A DNA stretch of 64,000 bases from Enterobacter asburiae (lineage in GTDB: Bacteria > Pseudomonadota > Gammaproteobacteria > Enterobacterales > Enterobacteriaceae). Of this stretch, positions 1 to 8,861 are shown in pieces. How positions within the stretch are numbered: position 1 is the first letter of the stretch; every line of letters begins with the position of its first letter. The position numbers and the translations under genes are program-made. The stretch covers positions 1,736,001 to 1,800,000 of the forward strand of contig NZ_CP102247.1 in NCBI RefSeq assembly GCF_024599655.1. The letters run 5' to 3'. The notes below the pieces were generated by a model that worked only from the letters and a program-made list of their open reading frames with translations, did not search any database and was not told the origin of the DNA.

Positions 1-18
1 ACTTTAATTTTGTCAATA

Positions 19-32
19 TAAAGAAAATCCTA
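19..32 (+). promoter_or_regulatory. RcsAB box of the colanic acid operon
   Basis: The 14-mer TAAAGAAAATCCTA matches 10 of 14 positions of the RcsAB consensus TAAGAATATTCCTA and is nearly identical to the E. coli wza box as I recall it. It lies about 470 bp upstream of the wza start, the long distance known for this operon. RcsB-RcsA bound here would activate colanic acid synthesis during envelope stress. The identification rests on motif and position only. Confidence 0.75.
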
Positions 33-489
33 AAAGCTCAAAAATTTGCTCTTAATATTAATCTTAAAAACCGATATTAGGACAGTTGTCTCCTTGCCTG
101 CTATTAGGTTAGCTGCAACAATTCTCCCAGCATCAAATGTTAAATCTCGGTGTTGCTATTAATGTTCGGTCTTCAGGGATGGTTATTCATTATCCGTCGG
201 GTTTCTCAAGCGACTGATATATTTCCAGAAGACCTTGCTCAAGAGGGTGTCTATCCATAACACATTGTTTAGTCAGTGGATTGGTAACTGAAAGCCAAGG
301 GCGGTAGCGTGCCTGAAAGCGTGTGAATCAGCCTCGATTATTCTGTCAATAGCCAATGGATGAATAAGCTTTTTTTAGGACTGATGCCAGTTATATTTCT
401 ATTTGATTAACTGCATGCTGAAACCCAATACGACTCGAGCTTATTTAAATTGCACAGGATAATTACTCTGCCAAAGTGATAAATAATCA
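33..489 (+). promoter_or_regulatory. Long untranslated leader of the wza operon
   Basis: No convincing gene lies in this 457-bp stretch. It is AT-rich at first and carries a JUMPstart/ops element (274-311). About 60 bp further on there is a weak 6-bp inverted repeat (338-343 with 362-367) followed by seven T residues (370-376). This is the long 5' leader typical of capsule and O-antigen operons, where RfaH modifies RNA polymerase. A promoter must lie upstream of the JUMPstart, but I cannot place its -10 with confidence. Confidence 0.6.
274..311 (+). promoter_or_regulatory. JUMPstart element with ops site (colanic acid)
   Basis: A divergent copy of the 39-bp JUMPstart sequence ends in a perfect ops core, GGCGGTAGCGTG, at 300-311. 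The ops element pauses RNA polymerase and recruits the antiterminator RfaH, which allows transcription through long polysaccharide operons. The downstream half matches the second copy at 25521-25559 closely, while the upstream half is more degenerate. Confidence 0.85.
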
Positions 490-1629
490 ATGATGAAATC
501 CAAAATGAAATTGATGCCATTATTGGTGTCTGTGACCTTGATGAGTGGTTGCACGGTCTTTCCCGGCAGCAATATGTCAACAATGGGTAAGGATGTGATC
601 AAGCAACAGGATGCCGATTTTGATCTCGACAAAATGGTGAATGTTTATCCACTTACGCCTCGTCTGGTCGAACAATTACGTCCACGTCCGAATGTTGCCC
701 AGCCGAATATGTCGCTGGACCAGGAAATTGCCTCCTACCAGTACCGCGTGGGTCCGGGTGACGTAATCAACGTGACCGTCTGGGACCACCCCGAACTGAC
801 CACGCCAGCGGGCCAGTACCGTAGCTCAAGCGACACCGGTAACTGGGTGCAGTCAGATGGCACCATGTTCTATCCCTACATTGGTAAAGTCCATGTTGCA
901 GGGAAAACGCTTGCCGAGATCCGTAGTGATATTACCGGCCGCTTAGCGCAGTACATCGCCGATCCGCAGGTGGACGTTAATATCGCCGCATTCCGCTCGC
1001 AAAAAGCCTATATCTCCGGCCAGGTGAACAAATCCGGCCAGCAGGCCATCACCAACGTTCCTCTGACCGTCCTGGATGCTATTAACGCCGCGGGCGGGTT
1101 AACCGACGGCGCCGACTGGCGCAACGTCGTGCTCACCCACAACGGGAAGGAGCAGCGCATTTCGCTGCAGGCGCTGATGCAAAACGGCGATCTGACCCAG
1201 AACCGTCTGCTCTATCCGGGCGACATTCTCTACGTGCCGCGCAATGACGATCTGAAAGTCTTCGTGATGGGTGAAGTGAAGAAACAGAGCACCCTCAAAA
1301 TGGACTTCAGCGGTATGACGCTGACCGAAGCGCTGGGCAATGCTGAGGGTATCGATCTGACGACCTCCAACGCGACCGGCATCTTCGTCATTCGTCCGCT
1401 GAAAGGTGAGGGCAGTGCGAAAGGCAAGATCGCCAACATCTACCAGCTGGATATGTCCGATGCGACCTCTCTGGTGATGGCAACGGAGTTCCGTCTCCAG
1501 CCATACGATGTGGTGTACGTCACCACCGCGCCGGTTGCCCGCTGGAACCGTCTGATCAACCAGTTGCTGCCAACCATCAGTGGCGTTCGCTACATGACGG
1601 ATACGGCGCGCGACATTCATACCTGGTAA
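490..1629 (+). CDS. wza: Wza, outer-membrane polysaccharide export lipoprotein
   Basis: Wza forms the octameric outer-membrane channel that exports colanic acid. The 379-residue product has the same length as E. coli Wza and is nearly collinear with it. It starts with a lipoprotein signal peptide whose lipobox ends at Cys21 (LMSGC). The poly-export domain (around residues 85-170) and SLBB-type repeats follow, with a C-terminal amphipathic segment that forms the alpha-barrel pore. It is the first gene of the operon, six bases ahead of wzb, behind the RcsAB and ops leader. MKSK one codon downstream is an alternative start. Identification is secure. Confidence 0.97.
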   Translation: MMKSKMKLMPLLVSVTLMSGCTVFPGSNMSTMGKDVIKQQDADFDLDKMVNVYPLTPRLVEQLRPRPNVAQPNMSLDQEIASYQYRVGPGDVINVTVWDHPELTTPAGQYRSSSDTGNWVQSDGTMFYPYIGKVHVAGKTLAEIRSDITGRLAQYIADPQVDVNIAAFRSQKAYISGQVNKSGQQAITNVPLTVLDAINAAGGLTDGADWRNVVLTHNGKEQRISLQALMQNGDLTQNRLLYPGDILYVPRNDDLKVFVMGEVKKQSTLKMDFSGMTLTEALGNAEGIDLTTSNATGIFVIRPLKGEGSAKGKIANIYQLDMSDATSLVMATEFRLQPYDVVYVTTAPVARWNRLINQLLPTISGVRYMTDTARDIHTW

Positions 1630-1635
1630 TCCGCG

Positions 1636-2079
1636 ATGTTTAACAAAATTCTGGTGGTATGCGTGGGGAACATCTGCCGTTCCCCTACGGCTGAACGGTT
1701 GTTGAAACACTACCAGCCCGAACTGACCGTTGATTCGGCCGGGCTGGGTGCACTGGTCGGAAAAGGTGCCGATGAGCGCGCAACGAGCGTGGCGCGGGAT
1801 CATCACCTCTCTCTCGACGGCCACGTGGCCCGCCAGGTCACTGGCCGCATGTGCCGGGAGTATGACCTGATCCTGACGATGGAAAAACGCCATATTCATG
1901 CGCTGTGCGATATCGCTCCTGAGATGCGCGGCAAGGTGATGCTGTTTGGTCACTGGGACAATGAACGTGAAATCCCCGATCCGTATCGCAAAAGCCATGA
2001 GGCCTTTGAGGCGGTTTACACCTTACTTGACCAGTCTGCCCAACAGTGGGCGCAGGCACTGAAAGTTCAGCAGGGATAA
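1636..2079 (+). CDS. wzb: Wzb, low-molecular-weight protein-tyrosine phosphatase
   Basis: Wzb dephosphorylates the C-terminal tyrosine cluster of the Wzc kinase, and this cycle is needed for colanic acid assembly. The 147-residue cytoplasmic protein has the LMW-PTP signature near its N-terminus, with nucleophile Cys9 and Arg15 in a C-x5-R loop, and the general acid Asp115 in a DPY motif. It sits between wza and wzc, and its stop codon is two bases before the wzc start. Length and motifs agree with E. coli Wzb. Confidence 0.96.
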   Translation: MFNKILVVCVGNICRSPTAERLLKHYQPELTVDSAGLGALVGKGADERATSVARDHHLSLDGHVARQVTGRMCREYDLILTMEKRHIHALCDIAPEMRGKVMLFGHWDNEREIPDPYRKSHEAFEAVYTLLDQSAQQWAQALKVQQG

Positions 2080-2081
2080 CA

Positions 2082-4244
2082 ATGACAGAAAAAACAAGAC
2101 CTTCTGCCGCCCCGACTTCGGGCAGTGATGAAATTGATATTGGGCGCCTGGTCGGCACTGTTGTAGAGGCAAAGTGGTGGGTGCTTGGCATTACCGCCGT
2201 GTTCGCCGCGGCGGCCGTCGTCTACACGCTGTTCGCCACCCCTATCTACAGTGCCGACGCGCTGGTGCAGATCGAGCAGAATACCGGCAACTCGCTGGTG
2301 CAGGACATCGGTTCCGCGCTGGCCAACAAACCGCCGGCATCCGACGCCGAAATTCAGCTCATCCAGTCACGTCTGGTGCTGGGTAAAACGGTTCACGACC
2401 TCGGGCTCGATATCTCCGTCACCAAGAATACCTTCCCAGTCTTTGGTGCCGGCTGGGATCGTCTGATGGGACGAAACAACGACACGGTGAAAGTCACTGA
2501 CTTCGTGCTGCCGAAAGGGGCTGCCGATCAGACGTTTACCCTGACGGTGCTTGGTCCGAAACAGTACCAGCTAACCAGCGACGCAGGTTTTAGCGCGCGC
2601 GGTGAAGTGGGGCAGATGCTGACCAAAGACGGCGTCAGCATGATGGTCAGCGCGATTAACGCCCAGGAGGGCGGTGAATTCACCGTCACCAAATTCTCCA
2701 CGCTGGGGATGATCAACAATCTGCAAAATAACCTGACCGTTACCGAAAACGGTAAGGACACCGGCGTGCTGAGCATGACCTTTACCGGTGAAGATAAAGA
2801 TCAAATCCGCGACATCCTGAACAGCATTACCCGCAACTATCTTGAGCAGAACGTTGAGCGTAAGTCGGCGGAAGCAGCGAAAAGTCTGGCCTTCCTCGCC
2901 AAACAGCTCCCGGAAGTGCGCGCTCATCTGGATGATGCTGAGAACAAGCTGAACGCCTATCGTCAGGATAAAGACTCCGTTGACCTGCCGCTGGAGGCGA
3001 AATCGGTCCTCGATTCGATGGTCAACATTGATGCGCAGCTCAACGAGCTGACCTTCAAAGAGGCGGAGATTTCCAAGCTTTATACCAAACGTCACCCGGC
3101 CTACCGCACGCTGCTGGAGAAACGCCGTACCCTGGAAGAGGAGAAGGCGAAGCTTAATGACCGCGTGACCGCGATGCCGAAAACGCAGCAGGAGATCGTG
3201 CGTCTGACCCGCGACGTGGAGTCCGGACAGCAGGTTTACATGCAGCTGCTGAACAAGCAGCAGGAGCTGAAAATCACCGAAGCCAGTACCGTCGGTGACG
3301 TGCGCATCGTCGACCCGGCCATTACCCAGCCTGGCGTACTGAAGCCGAAGAAAGCGCTGATTATTCTCGGCAGCATTATTCTCGGCCTGATGCTCTCCAT
3401 CGTGGGCGTGCTGCTGCGTTCGCTGTTCAACCGCGGCATCGAAAGCCCGCAGGTTCTGGAAGAGAGCGGTATCAACGTCTATGCCAGCATTCCGCTGTCC
3501 GAGTGGCAAAAATCCCGCGACAGCGTCAAAACCATCAAGGGCGTTAAGCGTTACAAACAGAGCCAGCTGCTGGCGGTGGGTAACCCGACCGACCTCGCTA
3601 TCGAAGCGATCCGTAGCCTGCGTACCAGTCTGCACTTCGCCATGATGCAGGCCAAAAACAACGTCCTGATGTTAACCGGTGTTAGCCCGTCGATCGGTAA
3701 AACCTTCGTCTGCGCCAACCTGGCGGCGGTGGTTAGCCAGACCAACAAGCGCGTGCTGCTGATCGACTGTGATATGCGTAAGGGCTATACCCACGAACTG
3801 CTGGGTACCAACAACGTTAACGGTCTGTCGGAAATCCTGCTTGGCAAAGGTGACATTAGCCAGAGCGCGAAACCAACAACGGTGCCGAAATTTGACCTTA
3901 TCCCTCGCGGTCAGGTACCGCCTAACCCGTCCGAGCTGCTGATGAGCGAACGCTTCACCGAGCTGGTGGAGTGGGCGAGCAAAAACTACGACCTGGTGCT
4001 GATCGATACGCCGCCAATTCTGGCCGTGACCGACGCGGCCGTTGTTGGCCGCCATGCGGGCACCACGCTGATGGTGGCGCGTTACGCGGTGAACACTCTG
4101 AAAGAGGTGGAAACCAGCCTGAGCCGCTTCGAGCAGAACGGCATTGAGGTGAAAGGCGTGATCCTGAACTCCATCTTCCGCCGCGCGACCGGGTACCAGG
4201 ATTACGGGTATTACGAGTACGAATATAAATCTGACAGTAAATAA
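2082..4244 (+). CDS. wzc: Wzc, polysaccharide co-polymerase and tyrosine autokinase
   Basis: Wzc controls colanic acid polymerisation and export. The ATG at 2082 gives 720 residues, the E. coli length; an in-frame upstream ATG at 2046 lies inside wzb and is rejected. A Wzz domain lies between two membrane segments (about residues 32-52 and 424-446). A cytoplasmic BY-kinase domain follows, with Walker A GVSPSIGKT (Lys540), Walker A' VLLIDCDMRKG, and a C-terminal tyrosine cluster (six Tyr in the last 16 residues) that is autophosphorylated and acted on by Wzb. All kinase motifs are present. Confidence 0.97.
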   Translation: MTEKTRPSAAPTSGSDEIDIGRLVGTVVEAKWWVLGITAVFAAAAVVYTLFATPIYSADALVQIEQNTGNSLVQDIGSALANKPPASDAEIQLIQSRLVLGKTVHDLGLDISVTKNTFPVFGAGWDRLMGRNNDTVKVTDFVLPKGAADQTFTLTVLGPKQYQLTSDAGFSARGEVGQMLTKDGVSMMVSAINAQEGGEFTVTKFSTLGMINNLQNNLTVTENGKDTGVLSMTFTGEDKDQIRDILNSITRNYLEQNVERKSAEAAKSLAFLAKQLPEVRAHLDDAENKLNAYRQDKDSVDLPLEAKSVLDSMVNIDAQLNELTFKEAEISKLYTKRHPAYRTLLEKRRTLEEEKAKLNDRVTAMPKTQQEIVRLTRDVESGQQVYMQLLNKQQELKITEASTVGDVRIVDPAITQPGVLKPKKALIILGSIILGLMLSIVGVLLRSLFNRGIESPQVLEESGINVYASIPLSEWQKSRDSVKTIKGVKRYKQSQLLAVGNPTDLAIEAIRSLRTSLHFAMMQAKNNVLMLTGVSPSIGKTFVCANLAAVVSQTNKRVLLIDCDMRKGYTHELLGTNNVNGLSEILLGKGDISQSAKPTTVPKFDLIPRGQVPPNPSELLMSERFTELVEWASKNYDLVLIDTPPILAVTDAAVVGRHAGTTLMVARYAVNTLKEVETSLSRFEQNGIEVKGVILNSIFRRATGYQDYGYYEYEYKSDSK

Positions 4245-4250
4245 AAATCC

Positions 4251-4326
4251 CCCTCACCCTAACCCTCTCCTCTGAGGGGAGAGCAGCTTTTCTCCCTCTC
4301 CCTCCGGGAGAGGGGCGGGGTGAGGG
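4251..4326 (+). repeat. Palindromic intergenic repeat between wzc and wcaA
   Basis: This block is built from CCCTCACCCTAACCCTCTCC and its inverse (GGGAGAGGGGCGGGGTGAGGG-like), with two inner hairpins. It resembles palindromic repeats scattered through enterobacterial and other gammaproteobacterial genomes. It interrupts an otherwise tightly packed operon and could attenuate transcription or stabilise the wza-wzb-wzc part of the mRNA. Confidence 0.7.
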
Positions 4327-4340
4327 ATAAGGGGAAGACC

Positions 4341-5183
4341 ATGACCACACAACGCCCTTTAGTTTCAATCTATATGCCGACATGGAATCGTCAGCAGCTG
4401 GCGATCCGCGCAATCAAATCCGTCCTGCGACAGGATTACGATAACTGGGAGCTGATCATCGTTGATGACTGCTCTTCCTCGTATGAACAGCTGCAAAAGT
4501 TTGTGACTGACCTCAACGACCCGCGGGTGGTCTATACGCATAACGCCATTAACTCCGGCGCATGTGCAGTGCGTAATCAGGCGATTATGCAGGCCAAGGG
4601 GCAGTATCTGACCGGGATCGACGACGATGACGAATGGACGCCGAACCGCCTGTCTATCTTCCTGTCGCATAAAGAACAGCTGGTCACGCACGCTTTTCTG
4701 TATGCCAACGACTATGTCTGCCAGGGCGAGGTTTACTCGCAGCCCGCGAGTCTGCCGCTGTATCCGAAATCACCGTACTCTCGCCGCCTGTTCTACAAGC
4801 GCAACATTATTGGTAACCAGGTCTTCACCTGGGCGTGGCGTTTCAAAGAGTGCCTGTTCGATACCGAACTCAAGGCCGCGCAGGATTACGATATCTTCCT
4901 GCGCATGGTGGTGGAATACGGCGAGCCGTGGAAGGTGGAAGAGGCCACGCAGATCCTGCACATCAACCACGGGGAGATGCAAATCACCTCCTCGCCGAAG
5001 AAGTTCTCCGGCTACTTCCATTTTTACCGCAAGCACAAGGACAAGTTTGACCGTGCCAGCCGTAAATATCAGCTCTTTACCCTCTATCAGATCCGCAATA
5101 AGCGCATGAACTGGCGCACGCTGCTGACGCTGCTTTCCGTGCGTAACGGCAAGCGCCTGGCTGACGGGCTTCGGGGGAAATAA
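4341..5183 (+). CDS. wcaA: WcaA, colanic acid family 2 glycosyltransferase
   Basis: WcaA is a cytoplasmic GT-A family 2 glycosyltransferase that adds one sugar of the colanic acid repeat unit; its donor is not settled. The ATG at 4341 gives 280 residues, has GGGGAAG upstream and begins MTTQRPLVSIYMPTWNR, as in E. coli. The upstream in-frame ATG (4320) lies in the repeat and is rejected. The nucleotide-binding start (SIYMPTWNR), IIVDDCS and a DDDDE metal-binding region are visible. It overlaps the start of wcaB by one base. Confidence 0.95.
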   Translation: MTTQRPLVSIYMPTWNRQQLAIRAIKSVLRQDYDNWELIIVDDCSSSYEQLQKFVTDLNDPRVVYTHNAINSGACAVRNQAIMQAKGQYLTGIDDDDEWTPNRLSIFLSHKEQLVTHAFLYANDYVCQGEVYSQPASLPLYPKSPYSRRLFYKRNIIGNQVFTWAWRFKECLFDTELKAAQDYDIFLRMVVEYGEPWKVEEATQILHINHGEMQITSSPKKFSGYFHFYRKHKDKFDRASRKYQLFTLYQIRNKRMNWRTLLTLLSVRNGKRLADGLRGK

Positions 5184-5674
5184 TGTTTCTGGAAGATTGC
5201 CGCGCTAACAGCTGGAGCCTGCGACCGTGCTGCATGGTTCTGGCGTACCGCATCGCGCACTTTTGCTCGGTGTGGCGTAAGAAAAACGTGCTGAACAATA
5301 TCTGGGCGGCACCCGTGCTGGTGCTGTATCGCATCATCACCGAATGCTTTTTTGGCTATGAAATTCAGGCCGCTGCCACCATTGGCCGCCGCTTTACCAT
5401 CCATCACGGCTATGCGGTGGTGATCAACAAGTTCGTGGTCGCCGGGGATGATTTCACCATTCGTCATGCAGTCACGATTGGCAACCGTGGGCCTGACAGC
5501 CTGGCCTGCCCGGTCATCGGCAATAACGTCGAGCTGGGGGCGAACGTGGTAATCATCGGTGACATTACGATTGGCAATAACGTCACGATTGGTGCTGGCA
5601 GCGTGGTGCTGGACAGCATTCCGGATAACGCGCTGGTGGTGGGAGAAAAAGCCCGCGTGAAGGTGATTAAATGA
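5183..5674 (+). CDS. wcaB: WcaB, hexapeptide-repeat acetyltransferase
   Basis: WcaB is thought to O-acetylate a sugar of the colanic acid repeat. The 163-residue protein belongs to the left-handed beta-helix family related to serine acetyltransferase. Hexapeptide repeats (IGNNVELGANVVIIGDITIG) fill the C-terminal half, and a likely catalytic His lies in the HHGYAVVI stretch. It overlaps wcaA by one base and wcaC by four, showing translational coupling. Confidence 0.94.
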   Translation: MFLEDCRANSWSLRPCCMVLAYRIAHFCSVWRKKNVLNNIWAAPVLVLYRIITECFFGYEIQAAATIGRRFTIHHGYAVVINKFVVAGDDFTIRHAVTIGNRGPDSLACPVIGNNVELGANVVIIGDITIGNNVTIGAGSVVLDSIPDNALVVGEKARVKVIK

Positions 5675-6888
5675 ACATTCTGCAATTTAACGTACGCCTC
5701 GCAGAAGGCGGAGCGGCAGGCGTGGCCCTGGATCTGCACCAGCGCGCGCTGCAAAAAGGACTTCAGTCTCGTTTTATTTACGGCTACGGCAAAGGCGGCA
5801 AGAAAAGCGTCAGCCACGATAACTTCCCGCAGGTGCACAAGCACACGCCGCGTCTGACCTCGATTGCCAACATTGCGCTGTTCCGCCTGTTTAACCGCGA
5901 TCTGTTTGGCAACCTGAACAACCTTTACCGCACCGTGACGCGCACGACCGGCCCGGTTGTGCTGCATTTTCACGTGCTGCACAGCTACTGGCTGAATCTT
6001 GAAGAGGTGGTGGTGTTTTGTCAGAAGGTGCAGGCCCACAAGCCCGACACCCGCTTTGTCTGGACGCTGCACGATCACTGGAGCGTGACCGGACGCTGCG
6101 CCTTTACCGACGGCTGCGAAGGCTGGAAAGATAACTGCCAGAAGTGCCCGACGTTAAGCAACTACCCGCCGGTGAAGGTGGATCGCGCGCATCAGCTGGT
6201 CGCCGGAAAGCGTCAGCTGTTCCGTGACATGCTTTCGCTCGGCTGTACCTTTATCTCCCCGAGCCAGCACGTGGCCGATGCCTTCAACAGCCTGTACGGG
6301 ACAGGGCGCTGTCAGATTATCAACAACGGCATAGACGTGGCGACGGAAGCCATTCTTGCCGAGCTGACCCCGGTGGCGGAAACCGCGGGCAAACCGAAAA
6401 TCGCTATCGTTGCGCATGACCTGCGTTACGACGGTAAAACCAACCAGCAGCTGGTGCGCGACATGATGGCGCTGGGTGACAAGATAGAGCTTCACACCTT
6501 CGGCAAGTTTTCGCCGTTCGAAGGGGCCAACGTGGTGAACCACGGGTTTGAGACCGACAAGCGCAAGCTGATGAGCGCGCTGAATGAAATGGACGCGCTC
6601 GTGTTCAGCTCCCGAGTGGATAACTACCCGCTGATCCTCTGCGAAGCGCTCTCAATCGGCGTGCCGGTGATTGCCACCCACAGCGATGCGGCGCGTGAAG
6701 TGCTGGAAAAGTCCGGCGGGAAAACCTTCACGGAGCAGGAGGTCCTGCCCCTGGTGCAGCTGCCGAAGGCGCAGATTGCTGAGATCGTTTTTGGCACTGA
6801 CCTGGAATCGTTCCGCAACCGCAGCCGCAAGGCCTACAGTGGACAACAGATGCTGGAGGAGTATGTCTCGTTCTATCAGAATCTGTAG
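5671..6888 (+). CDS. wcaC: WcaC, colanic acid family 4 glycosyltransferase
   Basis: WcaC is a GT-B family 4 glycosyltransferase, reported to add a galactose during colanic acid repeat assembly. Its 405 residues equal the E. coli length. The N-terminal acceptor domain opens with MNILQFNVRLAEGGAAG. The C-terminal donor domain has the variant signature around SRVDNYPLILCEALSIGVPVIAT, in which the second Glu of the EX7E-type motif is seen in CEAL. It overlaps wcaB by four bases and wcaD by 26. Confidence 0.95.
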   Translation: MNILQFNVRLAEGGAAGVALDLHQRALQKGLQSRFIYGYGKGGKKSVSHDNFPQVHKHTPRLTSIANIALFRLFNRDLFGNLNNLYRTVTRTTGPVVLHFHVLHSYWLNLEEVVVFCQKVQAHKPDTRFVWTLHDHWSVTGRCAFTDGCEGWKDNCQKCPTLSNYPPVKVDRAHQLVAGKRQLFRDMLSLGCTFISPSQHVADAFNSLYGTGRCQIINNGIDVATEAILAELTPVAETAGKPKIAIVAHDLRYDGKTNQQLVRDMMALGDKIELHTFGKFSPFEGANVVNHGFETDKRKLMSALNEMDALVFSSRVDNYPLILCEALSIGVPVIATHSDAAREVLEKSGGKTFTEQEVLPLVQLPKAQIAEIVFGTDLESFRNRSRKAYSGQQMLEEYVSFYQNL

Positions 6889-8083
6889 TTATCTGCTGCT
6901 GCCGCTGATCTACCTGCTGGTCAACGTCAAAATTGCCCAGCTCGGCGAAAGCTTCCCGATAACCATCGTGACCTTCTTGCCCGTTCTGCTTCTGCTGTAT
7001 GTCGATAAAATTAACCTGAAGAAGCTGATGATTGCCTTAGGGCTGGGCACGGGCCTGACGCTGTTTAACTACATCTTTGGCCAGTCGCTGGATGCCAGTA
7101 AATACGTCACTTCGACCATGCTGTTTGTTTATATTGTTATTATTATCGGAATGGTCTGGAGTATTCGGTTTAAAACTATTTCTCCGCACAATTATCGGAA
7201 AATCCTTAGGTTCTTTTATATTGCCGTTGCGTTAATTGTTATGCTTGCCGCACTGGAGATGGCGCAAATTATTCTGACCGGTGGCAGCAGCCTGATGGAG
7301 ATAATTTCGAAATATCTCATTTACAGTAACAGCTATGTATTGAACTTCATCAAGTTTGGCGGGAAGCGTACTACGGCCCTCTATTTTGAACCGGCGTTTT
7401 TCGCTCTGGCGTTAATCTCAATTTGGCTCAGCATCAAACAGTTTGGTATCAAAACGCCTAAGACCGATGCTATGATTCTTGCAGGAATTGTTCTGTCTGG
7501 ATCGTTCTCAGGGGTAATGACATTTATCCTGTTTTACCTGCTGGAGTGGGCGTTCCAGTACCTGAACAAAGATGCGATTAAGAAAAAACTGCCGCTGGCG
7601 ATTATCTCCCTGACGGTATTTATGGTAGGCGTGATATTTGCCTTCCCGTACATCTCAGAACGTCTGGGAGATTTGGGAACGGAAGGATCTTCGTCCTATT
7701 ATCGCATCATTGGGCCACTGGTGATGGTGGGTTATTCCTTAACCCATATCGATGGGGTAGTAAGATTCGGCTCACTTTACGAATATGTTGCATCATTCGG
7801 AATCTTTAACGGTGCGGATGTCGGTAAAACCATAGACAATGGTCTGTATCTGTTAATTATTTATTTTTCGTGGTTCGCCGTACTGTTGACCCTGTGGTAT
7901 CTGTTTAAAGTTTTTAAAATGATGATTAACGCGTTTGGTGATAACCAGAATTTTCGCGTTCAGCTTTATCTGTTTACTCCGGTGTCGCTGTTTTTTACCG
8001 GGTCAATATTTAGCCCGGAATATGCTTTCTTGATTGTCTGTCCGTTTATTCTGCGCAAGGCGCTTAATATTACGAACGTATGA
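6863..8083 (+). CDS. wcaD: WcaD, putative colanic acid polymerase (Wzy-type)
   Basis: WcaD is the presumed polymerase that joins colanic acid repeat units at the periplasmic face. The ATG at 6863 (upstream CTGGAGGA) gives 406 residues beginning MSRSIRICSYLLLPLIYLL, matching E. coli WcaD. The longer open frame from 6671 runs antiparallel in logic to wcaC coding and is not used. About ten hydrophobic segments and a central periplasmic loop (FGGKRTTALYFEPAFFA) are typical of Wzy proteins. The start overlaps the 3' end of wcaC by 26 bases. Confidence 0.93.
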   Translation: MSRSIRICSYLLLPLIYLLVNVKIAQLGESFPITIVTFLPVLLLLYVDKINLKKLMIALGLGTGLTLFNYIFGQSLDASKYVTSTMLFVYIVIIIGMVWSIRFKTISPHNYRKILRFFYIAVALIVMLAALEMAQIILTGGSSLMEIISKYLIYSNSYVLNFIKFGGKRTTALYFEPAFFALALISIWLSIKQFGIKTPKTDAMILAGIVLSGSFSGVMTFILFYLLEWAFQYLNKDAIKKKLPLAIISLTVFMVGVIFAFPYISERLGDLGTEGSSSYYRIIGPLVMVGYSLTHIDGVVRFGSLYEYVASFGIFNGADVGKTIDNGLYLLIIYFSWFAVLLTLWYLFKVFKMMINAFGDNQNFRVQLYLFTPVSLFFTGSIFSPEYAFLIVCPFILRKALNITNV

Positions 8084-8099
8084 CGAAATGAGGTGATTT

Positions 8100-8846
8100 A
8101 TGTTTCTTAGCGTCATTACTGTCGCTTTTCGTAATTACGAAGGGGTGGTAAAAACCTGGCGCTCGCTGCGCAACCTGGCGCGCGATCCAAGCCTCACCTT
8201 TGAGTGGATTGTGGTCGACGGCGGCTCGAACGATGGCACGGCGGAGTTTCTGGAAAAACTCAACGGTGAGTTCAACTTACGCTACATCAGCGAGAAAGAT
8301 AAAGGCATCTACGATGCGATGAATAAAGGCATCAACATGGCGCAAGGCCGCTATGCCATCTTTCTGAACTCGGGCGACATTTTCCATGATGACGTGGCGC
8401 TGTTTGCCCGCCAGCTGGCTCGGCAGAAAGAAGATGCCATGTATATTGGCGATGCGCTGCTCGATTTTGGCGACGGACATAAAGTGTGCCGCAGCGCGAA
8501 GCCAGGCTGGTATATCTATCACAGCTTGCCGGCCAGCCATCAGGCCATTTTCTTCCCGGTAAAAGGTCTGAAAAAACAGCCTTACGATTTGCAGTATAAA
8601 GTGTCTTCGGATTATGCACTGGCGGCCAGCCTGTATAAGTCAGGTTACCCGTTCCGCCGAATTAAAGGCCTGGTATCTGAATTCTCAATGGGCGGCGTGT
8701 CAACCTCGAATAATCTGGAATTGTGCCAGGATGCCAAAAACGTACAGCGTAAAATATTACGCGTGCCGGGGTTCTGGGCGGAATTGTCTTATTTATTGCG
8801 CCTGCGTACCACAGGCAAAACGAAAACCTTATATAACAAAGCCTGA
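8100..8846 (+). CDS. wcaE: WcaE, colanic acid family 2 glycosyltransferase
   Basis: WcaE is a GT-A family 2 enzyme reported to transfer the second fucose of the colanic acid repeat. It has 248 residues, as in E. coli. The N-terminal domain reads MFLSVITVAFRNYEGV, followed by WIVVDGGSNDGT and a NSGD metal-site equivalent near residue 97. It lies 16 bases after wcaD, with AGGTG as ribosome binding site. Confidence 0.95.
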   Translation: MFLSVITVAFRNYEGVVKTWRSLRNLARDPSLTFEWIVVDGGSNDGTAEFLEKLNGEFNLRYISEKDKGIYDAMNKGINMAQGRYAIFLNSGDIFHDDVALFARQLARQKEDAMYIGDALLDFGDGHKVCRSAKPGWYIYHSLPASHQAIFFPVKGLKKQPYDLQYKVSSDYALAASLYKSGYPFRRIKGLVSEFSMGGVSTSNNLELCQDAKNVQRKILRVPGFWAELSYLLRLRTTGKTKTLYNKA

Positions 8847-8861
8847 ATATAAGGAAACGCA

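Noticed and set aside
1099..1998. Long antisense open frame opposite wza and wzb
   Set aside because: It shadows two well-conserved genes, has no ribosome binding site and shows no recognisable domain.
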